DNA from: Salminus brasiliensis
Lineage: Eukaryota; Chordata; Actinopteri; Characiformes; Bryconidae
Assembly: GCF_030463535.1 (NCBI RefSeq)
Contig: NC_132883.1
Span: forward strand, 35,089,241 to 35,153,240
Reading direction: 5' to 3'
Length of the DNA: 64,000 nt
Part shown: positions 11,875 through 23,800 of the stretch, in pieces
Numbering within the stretch: the first letter of the stretch is position 1
How the letters are laid out: the number at the start of each line of letters is the position of its first letter
Made by a program: the position numbers and the translations under genes
Notes under the pieces: model-generated
Database searches by the model: none
What the model saw: the letters and a program-made list of their open reading frames with translations, nothing else
Told to the model about the DNA's origin: nothing

Positions 11875-13078
11875 ATACTTATAATCATAATACAATGAAA
11901 TACTAGTAGATACAGAATAATGAGTGAGTATTGAATAAATAATTATTGAATTATTAGTGGAATAACTGGTACTTATATAATAATAATAATATATAATAAG
12001 TAGATACAGATTAATTAGTGGGTATTATATACATAATACATATTGAATTATTAGTAGATACTGAATGATTCGTAATTAATATATAAGAAGATACAGAATA
12101 ATTGGTGGTTATTAAATACTTAATACTTATTAAATTATAATTAGTAGATTGAAAATAATTATTACATTTGAATAATAATTAAATACTGAATAATTAGTGT
12201 CATATTTAAACCTAAAAAAAGGGTTCAGTGGGTTAAGGTAAAGGTCAAAAGCACTAAATAACAACAAAGTCATTAGAAACAGTGGCAAATCAAAGTGAAT
12301 GTTAAAGTCTACAGTGGAATAGCACATGGTCAAAATCTGTTAACATTTTGTTTTAAGTCTGGATGATGTCTGGCAGGATGATATATAACCAGCTCTAGAA
12401 CACATCATGTGCCCTTAAGGTTCATGGCAAGATATTCTACAGAATAAGCTGTTGTAATATAGACAAGCACCCCGACCTTTCTTCATTCAGTTGCTCGTAT
12501 ACATGGTGTTTGGTTGAGAACTACTGATGCCTGGGAGAAAGTGCTTCAGTCTGTGAAATCTTCCTAAAGTGTATCTATTACAAACATGGTTATAGTACAC
12601 ATACTATTTACTCTTTATGTAGGGGAAAAAAGCTTTTAGCCAACGTCCTGCCACAGCTTTTGTGTTTACCTTGATTAGAGCAACAGAAGTGCCCACCAAA
12701 TTTGCCATAGTAATTCCTGTAATGTAATGGGTGTAGTTTTAGTAAGGCTGTTTTTTGTGTGTTTCTCTTCTTCTAACTCATTAAACAAAGTTTTCTTTTT
12801 AAACCTACAGTACCCAGAATGCACATGCACCACCCCGCACTACACAGTCCCAAAGGACCAGACAATCCAAAAGAGAACGGAGGGCCCAAAGCAGACCGCC
12901 TGACACACACCAGCCAGAATCCAAACACTCCCCTGAGCAAGTGTCACATGCAAACCCGCCACAGCAGCGAGCATGGCGGGCCATTCAGACCACCCTGCAG
13001 ACGTTCCACCCCTCTAAACTCCTGCGGAGGATACTGCCCACGTCTTCACAACACACACCACAGGAGACACAGCTCTAG
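4626..13078 (+). CDS. Single-domain protein tyrosine phosphatase, receptor R3-like catalytic domain without ectodomain
   Basis: It hydrolyses phosphotyrosine on proteins. Coding exons, all phase-compatible with GT-AG introns: 4626-4633, 5188-5287, 5719-5809, 6186-6262, 7266-7400, 8745-8867, 8951-9111, 10092-10227, 11129-11193, 12811-13078; 1164 nt, 387 residues. Visible motifs: KNRY loop before ILPYDH, DYINASF, WPDQGVP with Asp197, P-loop [11 protein letters not shown] with Cys231 and Arg237, and Q-loop QTLEQY with Gln275 and Gln279. All catalytic residues are present, so an active enzyme is expected. The spacing resembles the second half of R3 receptor phosphatases (PTPRB/H/J/O/V), but the start is Met-Met-Arg in exon 4481-4633, with an in-frame TGA at 4599-4601. 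No FN3 repeats, signal peptide or membrane helix were found upstream. From about residue 299 the tail is basic and rich in Gln, Ser, Thr and Pro. The orthologue is not recognised; PTPRV- or PTPRH-like is possible. A receptor isoform starting outside the window and splicing to 5188 cannot be excluded. Confidence 0.85.
5961..6046 (+). repeat. 43-bp exact tandem duplication
   Basis: A unit beginning TATTGGGGACCTGAAGC at 5961 is repeated from 6004 with essentially no differences, inside the intron before the exon at 6186. Near identity implies a recent event. Confidence 0.9.
6873..7227 (+). mobile_element. Short inverted-repeat element, copy 2 (3' truncated)
   Basis: It shares GACAAAAGTACTGAAACACC, GTTGGATGATCACCAC, GCTCAATGCTGG and GGCATTAGGCATGGTGCC with copy 1. 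It breaks off in a (GT)n tract that runs to exon 5 of the phosphatase at 7266, so it occupies the last third of that intron. Confidence 0.7.
7884..8466. repeat. Possible MITE-like repeat
   Basis: The ends carry related strings: GTTTGCACCTGCCATTACC near 7893 and GTTTACACCTGGCTTTTC near 8438. It lies within a phosphatase intron. No open frame of note. The family was not identified. Confidence 0.3.
9376..9842 (-). mobile_element. Short inverted-repeat element, copy 3 (inverted)
   Basis: The whole element is in reverse orientation. It begins with the outer-end motif AAATGTTTGTGGACGC and ends with GGTGTCCTAATACTTTTGTC. It lies in the intron between the WPD exon and the P-loop second half of the phosphatase. 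Confidence 0.75.
11064..11122 (+). repeat. (GT)n microsatellite abutting a splice acceptor
   Basis: About 29 GT units are followed at once by GTTTTCAG and the phosphatase exon at 11129. Shorter TG tracts precede the exons at 5719, 7266 and 10092. Confidence 0.9.
11768..11873. repeat. (TA)n/(TG)n microsatellite
   Basis: Long alternating TA with interspersed TG in the last intron of the phosphatase, followed to about 12.2 kb by AT-rich degenerate repeats of an AATAATTAGTAGATACTG-like unit. Confidence 0.85.
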
Positions 13079-13081
13079 TCT

Positions 13082-13262
13082 AATAAAACACCATAATAAT
13101 CAGGCTTATTGTATAAAACTTTTGCAGGTTTTGTAATAATACTCTTATTTCATTTTGTTTTGAATACTTCAAAAAGTAATTTTCTCAGTATATGAAGATA
13201 TTTTTTGATTTAATTTAAACTGAACTTGAACAATTTTGATTTGAGTTTCATTTTGAAATAAA
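13082..13262 (+). terminator. Phosphatase 3' UTR with two AATAAA poly(A) signals
   Basis: AATAAA occurs at 13082-13087, only four bases after the TAG stop, and again at 13257-13262. The second gives a more usual 3' UTR of about 200 nt. The sequence between them is AT-rich and noncoding. Confidence 0.5.
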
Positions 13263-13332
13263 AATAACATGAAAAATGTTGAAATGTTAGAAAGTTCAAT
13301 TCTCAATCTGCGTTCTTGTGTGTACTTGTGTT

Positions 13333-13545
13333 CCTGTGGACTTGTGAAACTTGCGCAACAGATAACACCACTGAGCTACCACACCATGTGGGAGACTGGA
13401 GTTCGATTCCTGTTCTGGGTGATTACGCTGCGCTACACCAATAAGAGTCCTTGGGCAAGACTCCTAACACTACACTGACCCACCTCTGTAAGTCACTCTG
13501 GATAAGGGCGTCTGCTAAATGCCATAAATGTAAATGAAGCTCAAG
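13333..13545 (+). mobile_element. SINE with conserved fish 3' tail
   Basis: A tRNA-like head (CACTGAGCTACC ... GGAGTTCGATTCC) is followed by the tail CTCTGGATAAGGGCGTCTGC, then TGCCATAAATGTAAATG. That tail is widespread in teleost SINEs. It is intergenic, just downstream of the phosphatase. Confidence 0.65.
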
Positions 13546-13616
13546 AACTGCCTGAATGTGTACTGGTTCTGCCCATCTTCTCCAGGATGCATCAGGCTGT
13601 GATGCGTGGACTTGGG

Positions 13617-13812
13617 CAGTGGTGGCTCAGCCGTTAGAACTCCGGGCTATTGATGACAGGATTGTGGGTTCAATACCTCGGCTCGGCAAGCTGCCACGGT
13701 TGGGCCCTTGAGCCACGCCCTTCAGCCTCTCTACTCCCTGGGCAGTTGGCTGCCCACTGCTCCGGAGATGTGTGTGCTCACTGTCCCTAGTTCAAGTGAG
13801 AGGGGGGGGGGT
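13617..13812 (+). mobile_element. tRNA-derived SINE
   Basis: The A-box region is GTGGCTCAGCCGTTAGAAC and the B box GGTTCAATACC, followed by CAAGCTGCCACGGTTGGGCC and the CTGCCCACTGCTCC region. A second, decayed relative is at 21792-21900. Confidence 0.6.
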
Positions 13813-14170
13813 CAAATGTAGAGCACATATTTTGGTGTACATAGTACAGTGACAAATACTTGCACCTTAACCTTTTTTGGTTGTAACCTTTACTTGGCAC
13901 AGCCAGATATCTCAGAATGCATCACACACCACGCTGCTGTTCCAACTGCAAAATTACTGAACAGCGTCCTCCCGTCCTCGAGAGCTTGTACTCATGAGTC
14001 ACACTTGTCAGCGTTTCCAAGTACACACACCCCCATCACTGCATGTTATCTTGAGAGCCTCCATCCTTCTTTCCCCTCACTAACCACATGAACACGACCA
14101 GCACGTGACAGCACAGACTGCCCTTAATTTCCCACCCGGAACTGTGGCCCTGCACACAGGTACCTGGATT

Positions 14171-14220
14171 TTTATTTATTTATTTATTTATTATTATTAT
14201 TATTATTTATTTATTTATTG
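14171..14220 (+). repeat. (TTTA)n/(TTA)n simple repeat
   Basis: Low-complexity TTTA and TTA units in the intergenic region between the phosphatase and qrich1. Nothing else convincing was seen from 14.3 to 15.6 kb. Confidence 0.85.
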
Positions 14221-15689
14221 TTTGGGTTTGCCCTTGATGATAGTAATTAAAACTAAAATAATAATATTAAAAAAAATAACGATTAAGGAGCGGGGATAGG
14301 TGGTCTCGGCGGGTGTGTAAATGTAGCTGTGTGTGTGTGTGTGTGTTTGTCAGCGTAACATACATACAAAAAAGTAGATCAGTAATTTTTTTAGTTATTT
14401 TAAAAGCTCTAGTTTTGTCTGTGTTTTTGGCCTACTGTCCACCGCCCGTTTTAGGCAGCACTAGCTAGCTAACAGAAAACGGAGCTTGGTGAGAAGTTCC
14501 CGTGCTGTTGTAAGGACGGGGAAACGTTTTCTGAAAACCTCAGCGTTTTCCTCCTTCTTCGTGCAGTTTTGATGTCTTTCTCTTTATGAGTTACTGTCGC
14601 CAACCATACAGGGCAATATTTCCAAAAATATCCTTTAAAACAAAATTGTGTGGACAGGGCCTGAGACTGCATCACAGTCCCTCATGGCCACAAAGTGAGT
14701 CCTTACATCCCATTAGATCCCATTTCTGCAGTGAATGAACCTTTTTTAATGTTTTAGTAAAAGCTTCTATGAACTGTTCAAAGCTGTGGTTGACATGCTA
14801 GCGATTTACTGGCTAGCTAGCTTTTTGTGCTCATGCTTGACTTTTGCTAAATTTAGCTCTATTTAAGCACGTTTCAGCAGGTGTTTTGTAGGAAGAAACG
14901 AAATGTTTTGTCACTTATTTTTTATAAAATGATCAAAATTGAAGCGTCACGCAAATTAAAATTTACTCTATAGCCCAAATCATAGGGTGTTGATGTTTTT
15001 ATGAATGAACACTTAGCTAATAGGAACACTATATGAAGACTGGGTAGCGCCTCCCTATGCTTTCAGAAACCCTCAGTTCTTTTATTAGACGTTGGGGTTT
15101 AAGATCCTGGTCCATGCTGAAATCACTGCATCACACTATTCCTGCAGATTGTTCAGATGCACTTTCATTCTGCGGATCTCCTGTTCTACCACATCTCAGG
15201 TGTGTTCCACTGGATTCAGATCTGATGACTGGGAAGACCACTTGCATTAGTAGGGTAAATGTTTGTTGTTTATGTGAATACTTTGGTTTTTTTTTTTTAT
15301 CTAGTATTTAGTAGTTTTATATTATTTTGCTGAATCCTGTTGGAGCTTCACAGCTTTCTCTATATACATCACTTCACATCACAATTTAGATGTTATAAAG
15401 ATAAAGCATGTATATAAGTACCAATGCTGGCACTTGCACACAGTAATCAGCAATAGAGAGCACAGATACCATGAAGCTTACTGACACTCTTGTTTAAGGA
15501 CCACACACTGAAGTTTAGTAGCTTTCTACCTAGAGATGTGCAGCTGAATGTGAAATTGCTGTATAAGTACTTTTTGTTTTTTAAACTGCCTTTTTTCACT
15601 ACTCTAAAATATGAGTTTTAAACACCAAGTAAAAAGCTGTTTGGTGAAGCTTAGCAAGATTATGCTTCCCTACCTGCAAATGTTTCTGC

Positions 15690-15935
15690 ATTGTGGCCAT
15701 TTATATGTAATCATAGCTCTGAACCTTTTCCTATGTGCAGGTAGTCCACCAGTAAACGCTCTTCTTTCACGCTTACAACCTATAAAAAGTGGAATATCAG
15801 GATTTATACCCATCTATAGAGTATTATCGAGGACTAGCTAAGGTTATCCTTGGGTAAATAGCAAAGCACTTTTGTAAGTCGCTCTGGATAAGAATCTGCT
15901 ACATGCCTTAAATGTAAATGTAAATATTTAAGTCA
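15690..15935 (+). mobile_element. SINE fragment with GTAAGTCGCTCTGGATAA tail
   Basis: It contains TTGTAAGTCGCTCTGGATAA near 15871, then GCCTTAAATGTAAATGTAAAT. An inverted relative occurs at 47385-47590 with matching flanking sequence (GGTTATCCTTGGGTAAATAG and its complement). Confidence 0.6.
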
Positions 15936-16737
15936 AGAGTTTATATCGTGCGTTCCTATTTTTAATCATGCATTTATATTCCAGATATGGCAGATATCTT
16001 AAGTCTTGCTCAAGAAGCTTTTTTTCCCTCTCAGTAGCATGTAACCGTCTTGTTGGGTCTTGGCCTGATGGGCAAACTGTACATCAACCTTTTCCTCATT
16101 TCTCTGCAGTGGAGCAAACGATACACAAGACGTTCTGTGTATGTTAAAGCAGGAGCAAGCATTCCTTTGAGTTCTTGCATTCCCTGCTGACAATTCCTGC
16201 TACAGGTGCACCCAGTCCTAAAAAGAACAACTTCTAAGCTGTGGACCTCCATTGCGTGTGTTATTAGCTAGCCAAGCCCTGTACCCACTTTTGAAGAAAC
16301 TCTAATTAAGCTTCTGTTTTTTTTGTCTGTATCTTGTAAATTTGCTTATTTTAGCTAATACGCTATCCAAAAAAGGTACTGTGGTAATACCCTCATGGAT
16401 ACCTCTTCGGTACCTTCAGTATGGAAATGTAACTATACCACATTCCTTTACAATAGTTCACAATAGTTTTTGCTTTAGGATGCATTGCTACCATATATTC
16501 TCTGAATTTTTGACTCCAGCATAATGTAATGTTTTATAGAAGTTATGAAAGGGCACGTTTCCCCTGGGTATGTGAGTGCAGTGAACTTTAAGGTACTTAA
16601 TTAGACCTTAATGACTGTGTTGTATAAATGAGAGCACATCTGCACTGTACCATGGAGAAAATGTGCCTGTACAGTACATTTTCACCTTAATTGAAACGTA
16701 CGTTGCCTTGTTACGCTTATTGAACCTTATTACTTGT

Positions 16738-17212
16738 CTGTAAAGTATTGGGACACCCCCTGATTCATTGTTTCTCCTAAAATCAAAGGGTATTATGAAA
16801 AGATGTTTATCCTGCTTTTGCTGAAATAACTGTCTTTACTGTCCAGGGAAGACTTTCTACCAATTTGGTGTGTTGCTGAGAATTTGATTGCATTCTGTGA
16901 CAATAGCGTTAGTGAGGTCACCCTGTTGGATGAGCACCACCCCAGCTCATCCCTAAAGTACAGTATTAGATGGCGCACCATCTTTCCAGAGAACCCAGTT
17001 CCACTGCTCCACAGATCAATGCTGGGGGGCTTTATACCCCTCAGATCCACATCTGGCATTACTTAGGCATCTGCTCCAGAGTGTTATATTGTATCGACAG
17101 CTATCGACAGCTGTGTGTGTGTACTGTGCATCTATGTCAGCAGTGGGTGCAACGTAAAGTAGCTGAATGCATTCGTTAAAAGGGATGTCCACAAACATTC
17201 GGACATAGTGTA
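16738..17212 (+). mobile_element. Short inverted-repeat element, copy 4 (full length)
   Basis: It runs from AAAGTATTGGGACACCCC to GGATGTCCACAAACATTCGG followed by CATAGTG. It has the same internal landmarks as copy 1. Intergenic, about 650 bases beyond the qrich1 stop. Confidence 0.75.
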
Positions 17213-17854
17213 CCAGGGATGCCAATCATGAGACTGCTATTGCAGAAAAGAGACAGACAGAACCATTTAAATAGGTATTGTTTTTATGCATTGCTTATGT
17301 ATATCAGTCTACATAATGTATGTTACACATTGGCTGGGCTTGACAGCAGCCAGCACAGTCCATGCCCTCTTTTGCGCATAAAAACGTGTCTGTACAATTT
17401 GTTTGCTGTGCAATGCACTGAACGACAAATAAACAGGGCAAAAAGGGAAAAGAAAATAAGTGCATGCGAACAAGTAAAAAGGCTCTGTGAAGTAAAAAAG
17501 GAAGGATCAGTCATCACACAATGGAAGGCAACACGAATGAAAATGAGTTCCAGGTTTGACTAATAATGAAAAAAAGGTATAAAAATGACACAGGAGGTGG
17601 CAACAAGTATCTCCTGTACTTTGGCAACAATACACAGACAACTATGTCCCTGTGAGAGTGTGTCCGAGAGAGACTCTCAGTAAGATTTGTGCACCTAAAC
17701 AATGGGAGAGAACTTAAAATGGAAAGAGCAGCAGAGGTAGAGGTGTGTGTGTGTATAAGTGCGTTTGTCTCTCATACTGACAGTCCATAATGTGTCTTCT
17801 CTTTTCTACTGCATGTGTCTGTGCATGTGGTCGTAAAGGTGTGTTGGCTTGTTT

Positions 17855-20800
17855 CTACTGCAGAGTTTGGGCTTTGCTGGTGAAGGCCTCCTGAATCTCA
17901 CGCACGGGGAGGATGCGAGACAGCATGTGCTCCAGCTGTTCCCGCGAGACTGGCTGCGTAGAATACCAAATGGGGCTGGTGGGGGAAACTACAGTTTCCG
18001 GGGTCAAATAGAAGGCATCGTTCCGACCTTTGTCACTCTGTGGACTGAAAAAGAAGGGAGGACCAACAAAAAGGATCATTAAAAGGCAGTAGTTTGGCAA
18101 AAAACAAAAAAAAAAACACAAACCTAGACCCAAGTTCATCAGCCGGAGCAGGGGTGAAAACACCCTTTTTAAAACCAATGAGCCTCATTCACCAACAATT
18201 CTTACAGATTCTTAAGATTTTCCTTCTTAAAACACACTTACAGTTGTTACAATTTACAATCCATCCACAATCCTGCAGTTTAAAATACAACTGGGCAATA
18301 TGACAATATTTTATCATATCGTGATAAATTTTGTCAACATGATACACAATATGCTTCTATGAGTGTATTGTGGAAATTGTCAGTGCTTATAGATAAACTG
18401 CACATTTCATTACAAAGAGTGTAATCAGTCCTATTTTACTGAATGAAGTGCAGCATATTTTGAGTAACAATCACAGTACTCAGTATGGGAGAGTATTTGG
18501 ATTGCAGTTTTTTTTTTTTTTACTATTGGTGCATTTTTGTCTACATTACAAAATATTGTGATAAATATTGTATATTGTAAAAAATGTCTTTAAATATTGT
18601 GATATAAAATTTTTCCATATCGCCCAGCTCTAGTTTAAACACACATCATGAACCTGGCATAGGCTTCTTTTTTTTTAATTCTTAGGAAGACATTGTTGAA
18701 TAAGGTCCTATGCTTTTCCGTGAGTAGTCCTGCATGTTACCAAACATATGCAGAGACTAAGAGAGCCTTTATTCACCCATGTACTTGTGTGCTCACCATT
18801 TAAAGAGGTAGTAATCATAAAGTTTGACAGGGCAACGTAAAGGATTCTCAGGATACTCCAACTGCTCAGCGTACATGTCATCAGTCACTGTGAAGAGACA
18901 GACAGAAACAGGCCATCAGATGTGATCATTCCTAGTGTTGTAGCACATCATTTATTTATGTATTTTAATTTTTACCCATATTTCTTCTCAATTACCTGAG
19001 CTAATTAAGACACCCCCCCCCCCCCCCCCATTACTGGCAATGCTCCCGCCACCAGAACAGTGAGGACAAACACATGCCTCTGCCCATACATGTGAAGTCA
19101 GCCACCGCCTCCTTTCAAACTGCTGCCAATGCAGCATCACTAAGCAGCCAACACACTCAGATACATCAGCTAACACATGCCTTTGCTGGGCAGCATCTCA
19201 ATGGGAGTGAAGAGGGAAGAGATCTGCCCATCCAGACAGAGCATGGCCAATTGTGCTCTCCCAGGCTCCAGCTACTGATGGCCACAGTATATAATTTTCA
19301 TCTCTACATACACCCCCCCACCCCATTTCAGTCAAAATGGTTTGGTCTGGCACACCCCCACCTTTCTGGCCAACCTGATGCTGTCCAATTCCTTTTAGGT
19401 AGCGTATGCTTGTGCTCTTGTCCTTGGGGTTGGAGGAATTCTTCTTTGTGTGTCGTAAAACCTTTGTGAACGCAACCTTCAGGTGTTGATCCACTGAACT
19501 TAAATGAAAATACCTGAGTGGATATAAGAACGTGAGTGTGTGTTAGAATTGTAAATATTAGGTGAACGCTAGCAAGTAACTTTACACTTCTTTCTCTGCA
19601 CTAAAATACTAGACAATTGTGGGTTATCTTCATCTGCCTGTGTCTTGGTGTTCAAAACCAATAAATGGTGCATGTGCTTACTTTGTGTTGAAGAAAATTA
19701 GAGTTGTGAGAAGTGCGGAAGGGGAATGAGCTCCGAGTTGTTTGCATTCCCACAGCATTTCTTCAGTCACATGACTGGGAATAATGTAACCTGGCAAAAC
19801 AAAATACAATCCACATCACACTGAAACCTTCTTGCTTCTCTTGCTGCTATCGCTAAATGAGCATATTGAGTCTTTACAGGCCCTGAATGTATCTACATAA
19901 TGTGTATGGATGTATATAGATTAGTGGGTTTTGTCACCTAACGGATGGATGCTGGGTTGCCATAAATTCAATATCTTGTGCAGTGATTGGTGGAAGCGTT
20001 GATAATAGCGATCGGTGAAGATATTATCTACTCTGCCATTATCAAACATGTACTGCAAAGAGAGGGGAAAAAACACTCATAAAAACTCACAAAAAGAAGA
20101 CAATGCACTGGTGAATACCTTATCTATAAGACATTTAAAGGTATTTAAAATATTCAAAGAAAATGAAGGAAAAACCATGCAAAGGTTTGGGCACCTTATG
20201 AGATTTCAGCATTTAGATAACCTTTGCCAAGAACCTTATTTTGTTTGTTAGTTAAAAAAAAAAAAGAATGTGGATGTATCAGTGTTTTCAGGTAGTAGTT
20301 CAGGAAGCATCCTCAGTTCATAATGCAATTAAGAAGTGCAAATGGGACTGGTGGAGGTCAAGTTTACGTCTGGAAGAAAACTGCTAGGAAGGCAAACCAA
20401 ATCCCCCGTTTTTACTGTTAATTAGTATAACATAGGATAGTATAGCAGGCTCTGTTCTGTGCACCTTTCTCAAAGAGTTCTTCTGCATCAGATTTCTTAA
20501 AGGACACATCTAAACAAGCCTGATGTACTTTAGAATAAAGTCCTGTGGGCTGTTTGGAACGAAGGTTTGTTGAGGGGGATGCAGAAATTCATTAAAAAAA
20601 CACAGATCTGACTGTTAAACACTGGTGTTGCACAATTATTTTTTGGGCTTGTCTTGCAGACAGTGAAACTGGGAAAATGGAAATCACTGGTAGAGGGAGT
20701 ACTTTTATGGCCCAGTGGAATATTTAGACGGAAATACTCTAATTTTATCCTGTACCTTTTGTATACAGAGGAAGATGTAGTAAAGCATATCAGCTTCCAA

Positions 20801-23800
20801 AGTCTCTTCCTCCAAACCTCTGGCCTCCTGAGTCATTAGCGCCAAGCCTAAACTCAGCTCTGCTATGGAACTGGACAGTAGGTCCTCCTGAAACCGCAAC
20901 TGTTGCCGTCCTACACAAATATACAAACAATGAACTGATTATTAGGATCCCACAGTTATAGTATGCAATTATAGTTCAGGACAAATAAATGTCTTATGGA
21001 CAGAAATTGAGTGTAGTCCTGGACTACACACTATTTTTTGGACAGTTTCCATTTAAAGGCACTGTATCTGATTTGAATCCACTTGAATCCACTTTGTAAA
21101 ATTCAGCAAGTGTTTGCTAGCTCTCTGGTTCTCAGCCCTGGCTCCGCAAATGGGAAACAAAGTGGCTTGGTCCTAGAAACACAACACTATTCCAGCCAAT
21201 CAGCAATCCAAGAGTGGGATTTTTTGGATGTATGTATAATTTGAAATGTTGTGCTAGGTAACATTACCTAGCATGGGGGGAGTGGAGCCCCAGTTGTTCT
21301 CCAAAATTGTACACAGAGCCTTTAAAGCAAAACATTCACAAAATATTGCACCAAAAACTATATATATATAAAAAAAAAAACACGAACTGCCAATAGGAGC
21401 AAGTCCTGTGTTCCTTTGATCTTTCTCTAGTTCAGAGTTCTTCCTCTGAGCCCAGAGTCTCCACTCCATAAGCCCCTCCTCCGGCTTTAGACAGACAAGT
21501 AACGTCTCACTGTCAGCAACAACCTGCACATGCCCCTGCTGCTCCTGTCAGGCAAACACAGATCCTGTTACTATATCACACAGTATGACCACTGAAGGAT
21601 ATGAGTTTTCCAGGTTCTCTTTTCGGTTTCAGAGCACAGTAAAACAAACATGCCAAGGTTATCAAGCTTCCAATTAAGCCGAAAAAAATCATCATAAATG
21701 ATTTTTAAACATTGCTGCATGTATGATTTCTCTGATGATAAGTCGATAAAAATCTAAAATCTATCTATTTATCCATCTATCTACCTATTTATGGGGCAGT
21801 GGTGACTTAGAGGGTGGCTTAGAGAGCAGGGATATTGAAAAAAGGTTGTGGGTTCAATGCCCATGTCCACCAAGTCAAATACTGCCCTTTTCAAAATGCT
21901 CAAAGCTCTAATAACCTGAAAACAATGGAGGTATATTTTAAGACACACCTTATTATTAATGTTAGCAGGGGTATAACAATACACTCAGCCTATGATTTGA
22001 TATTCTTGCAATATTTTGAACAAAATTATAATCTATTAATGAGACTTGTGACACATGATATAATCATGTTGGAAGGGTATGTTTGCAGACTGTGGTGTTT
22101 AAACAATGAAACTGTATTAAATATTAAAACTGAACACCTGTTTTCCACCATGCATAGTCACATTTTTACACTGCGATATCACAATGCTGCAATTTATTGA
22201 ACACTCCTAGTATCGAAAATGTGTCCAACTGAGACACCACCACCTCATAAAACTGATTGATGAACTTACACCCTACCTGTAGCGCCTGCTGCTCCAGAGC
22301 TCCGTTCACTTGTGTCTGCATGATCTGCTGCTGAGGGTCCCAGATGTGTAACGACTGTGTGCTACTCTGACATGTCCCTGTAACCCCCGAAACCGTCTGC
22401 ACAGCAACAGGTATATGAATATTTCCATTCATTAACTGTGCAGGGAACAGGGTGTTTGACAACGTTTGTACCACCTCTTCGTGTCCCCCACAGACCCCAC
22501 CCCCAGACGGTATGGAAACCACAGACACACTGGGAGCAGTTCTGTTTTTGTCCTCAGCAGCAATGGGGGCGGTGATGTGAAGTGTTTGAGAGGTGCTGTA
22601 AGCGTCCTGTGGCACAGCAATGTGGGTGATGCCAGTCTGTTGGGAAGGTGCTGTGTACACAGGGATGGTCCAGGTTTCTCCGGTGGAACTGGTAAGTGTG
22701 CCGGTTGTGGTGTATAACTGTGTGCTGTCCACTGTGACTAGATCAGGCCTTAGGGACACATAGCCTGGTTGCTGACCTTGTGGAATGGTTACTACTGTGG
22801 CTAGCTGTTGGCCAGGGATGGCATAGGAAACTGTAATGGGAAGGTCCACTTTGCGTTTCTTGGCAGGTTGGAGGACACTTGCAAGGGGGGCGGTGGTTTG
22901 GTTGGGGCCATCCCCATGAGGAGAGCTTTGGGGTTGAGTTGGGGATTCAGGCCCAGTTCCTACTGTCTGGATTTGGATCTGCTGTTCGCCTGCGACTGCA
23001 GCTATGAACTGAGCCTGTTTCTAATTAGAGAGAGAGAGAGAGACAGTATATTGTGAGTTAGATGGCTCTCAAGATAAAAAAAAACTTGACTGAACCCCAA
23101 CTGAGTACTGTACCTGTTGGTGTTGCTCCTCTGTGAGCTCAGCCGTTTGAATAACCTGTTGAGATGAAACCTGCCCAATCTCTGCCTGCTGCCCCTGAAT
23201 CTGCACCGGAGTTGGAGAAAAATCCATTTGTTACTATTCCAAAGTGAAATTTTGAATATATACAGTACTGTATAGATGTTTAGGCTCCTGAGAACATTGG
23301 GCCATATCATTCATAATGAGGAATTTCTTCTTAATTACACAGCTTTCACAAAGATTCATTGACAGATATTCAAGGAACTTTTCTCAAGAACAAGGAAATT
23401 CCCAAGAAGATACTGGCGAATGAGGCCCTTGGTACTTAAAAAGCCATTTTTATTCTCTTGGGCTCGGACCAGGAACCACAACACTTTTCCAGCCAATCAG
23501 CAACAGGACAGGGTCAGGAAGGAGGGTCAGGAAGACCTGATCAGTAGCAAACCTGAGCTTCTTAAGGGTTTATTTGCTCAGAAAAGCACAAATACTAGAA
23601 TATGTACAACTAACATTTAATACAATAAGTTTCCTTTCAGGGCACGATTAAAGTGGCTTTACATGAGATCATTCCTGCTAAGAAATACAAACAAAAAACA
23701 AAAACAGGTGTCATTTTCCACCTCTAAGGTCATGCATGTCTTATTTGATATTTTTAGGTTCCCTGATTTTCCTATATAATAATTATTAATTATTAAAAAT

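Noticed and set aside
4626..13078. The phosphatase as a pseudogene
   Set aside because: All ten coding exons join in phase with no stop or frameshift, and every catalytic motif is present.
13333..13700. tRNA-like A and B boxes
   Set aside because: The sequences are SINE heads attached to conserved SINE tails; no cloverleaf with a proper acceptor stem could be drawn.
19074..19469. 131-residue plus-strand open frame
   Set aside because: It lies antisense across a qrich1 exon and a SINE-like intron repeat; the minus-strand qrich1 reading is clearly the real one.
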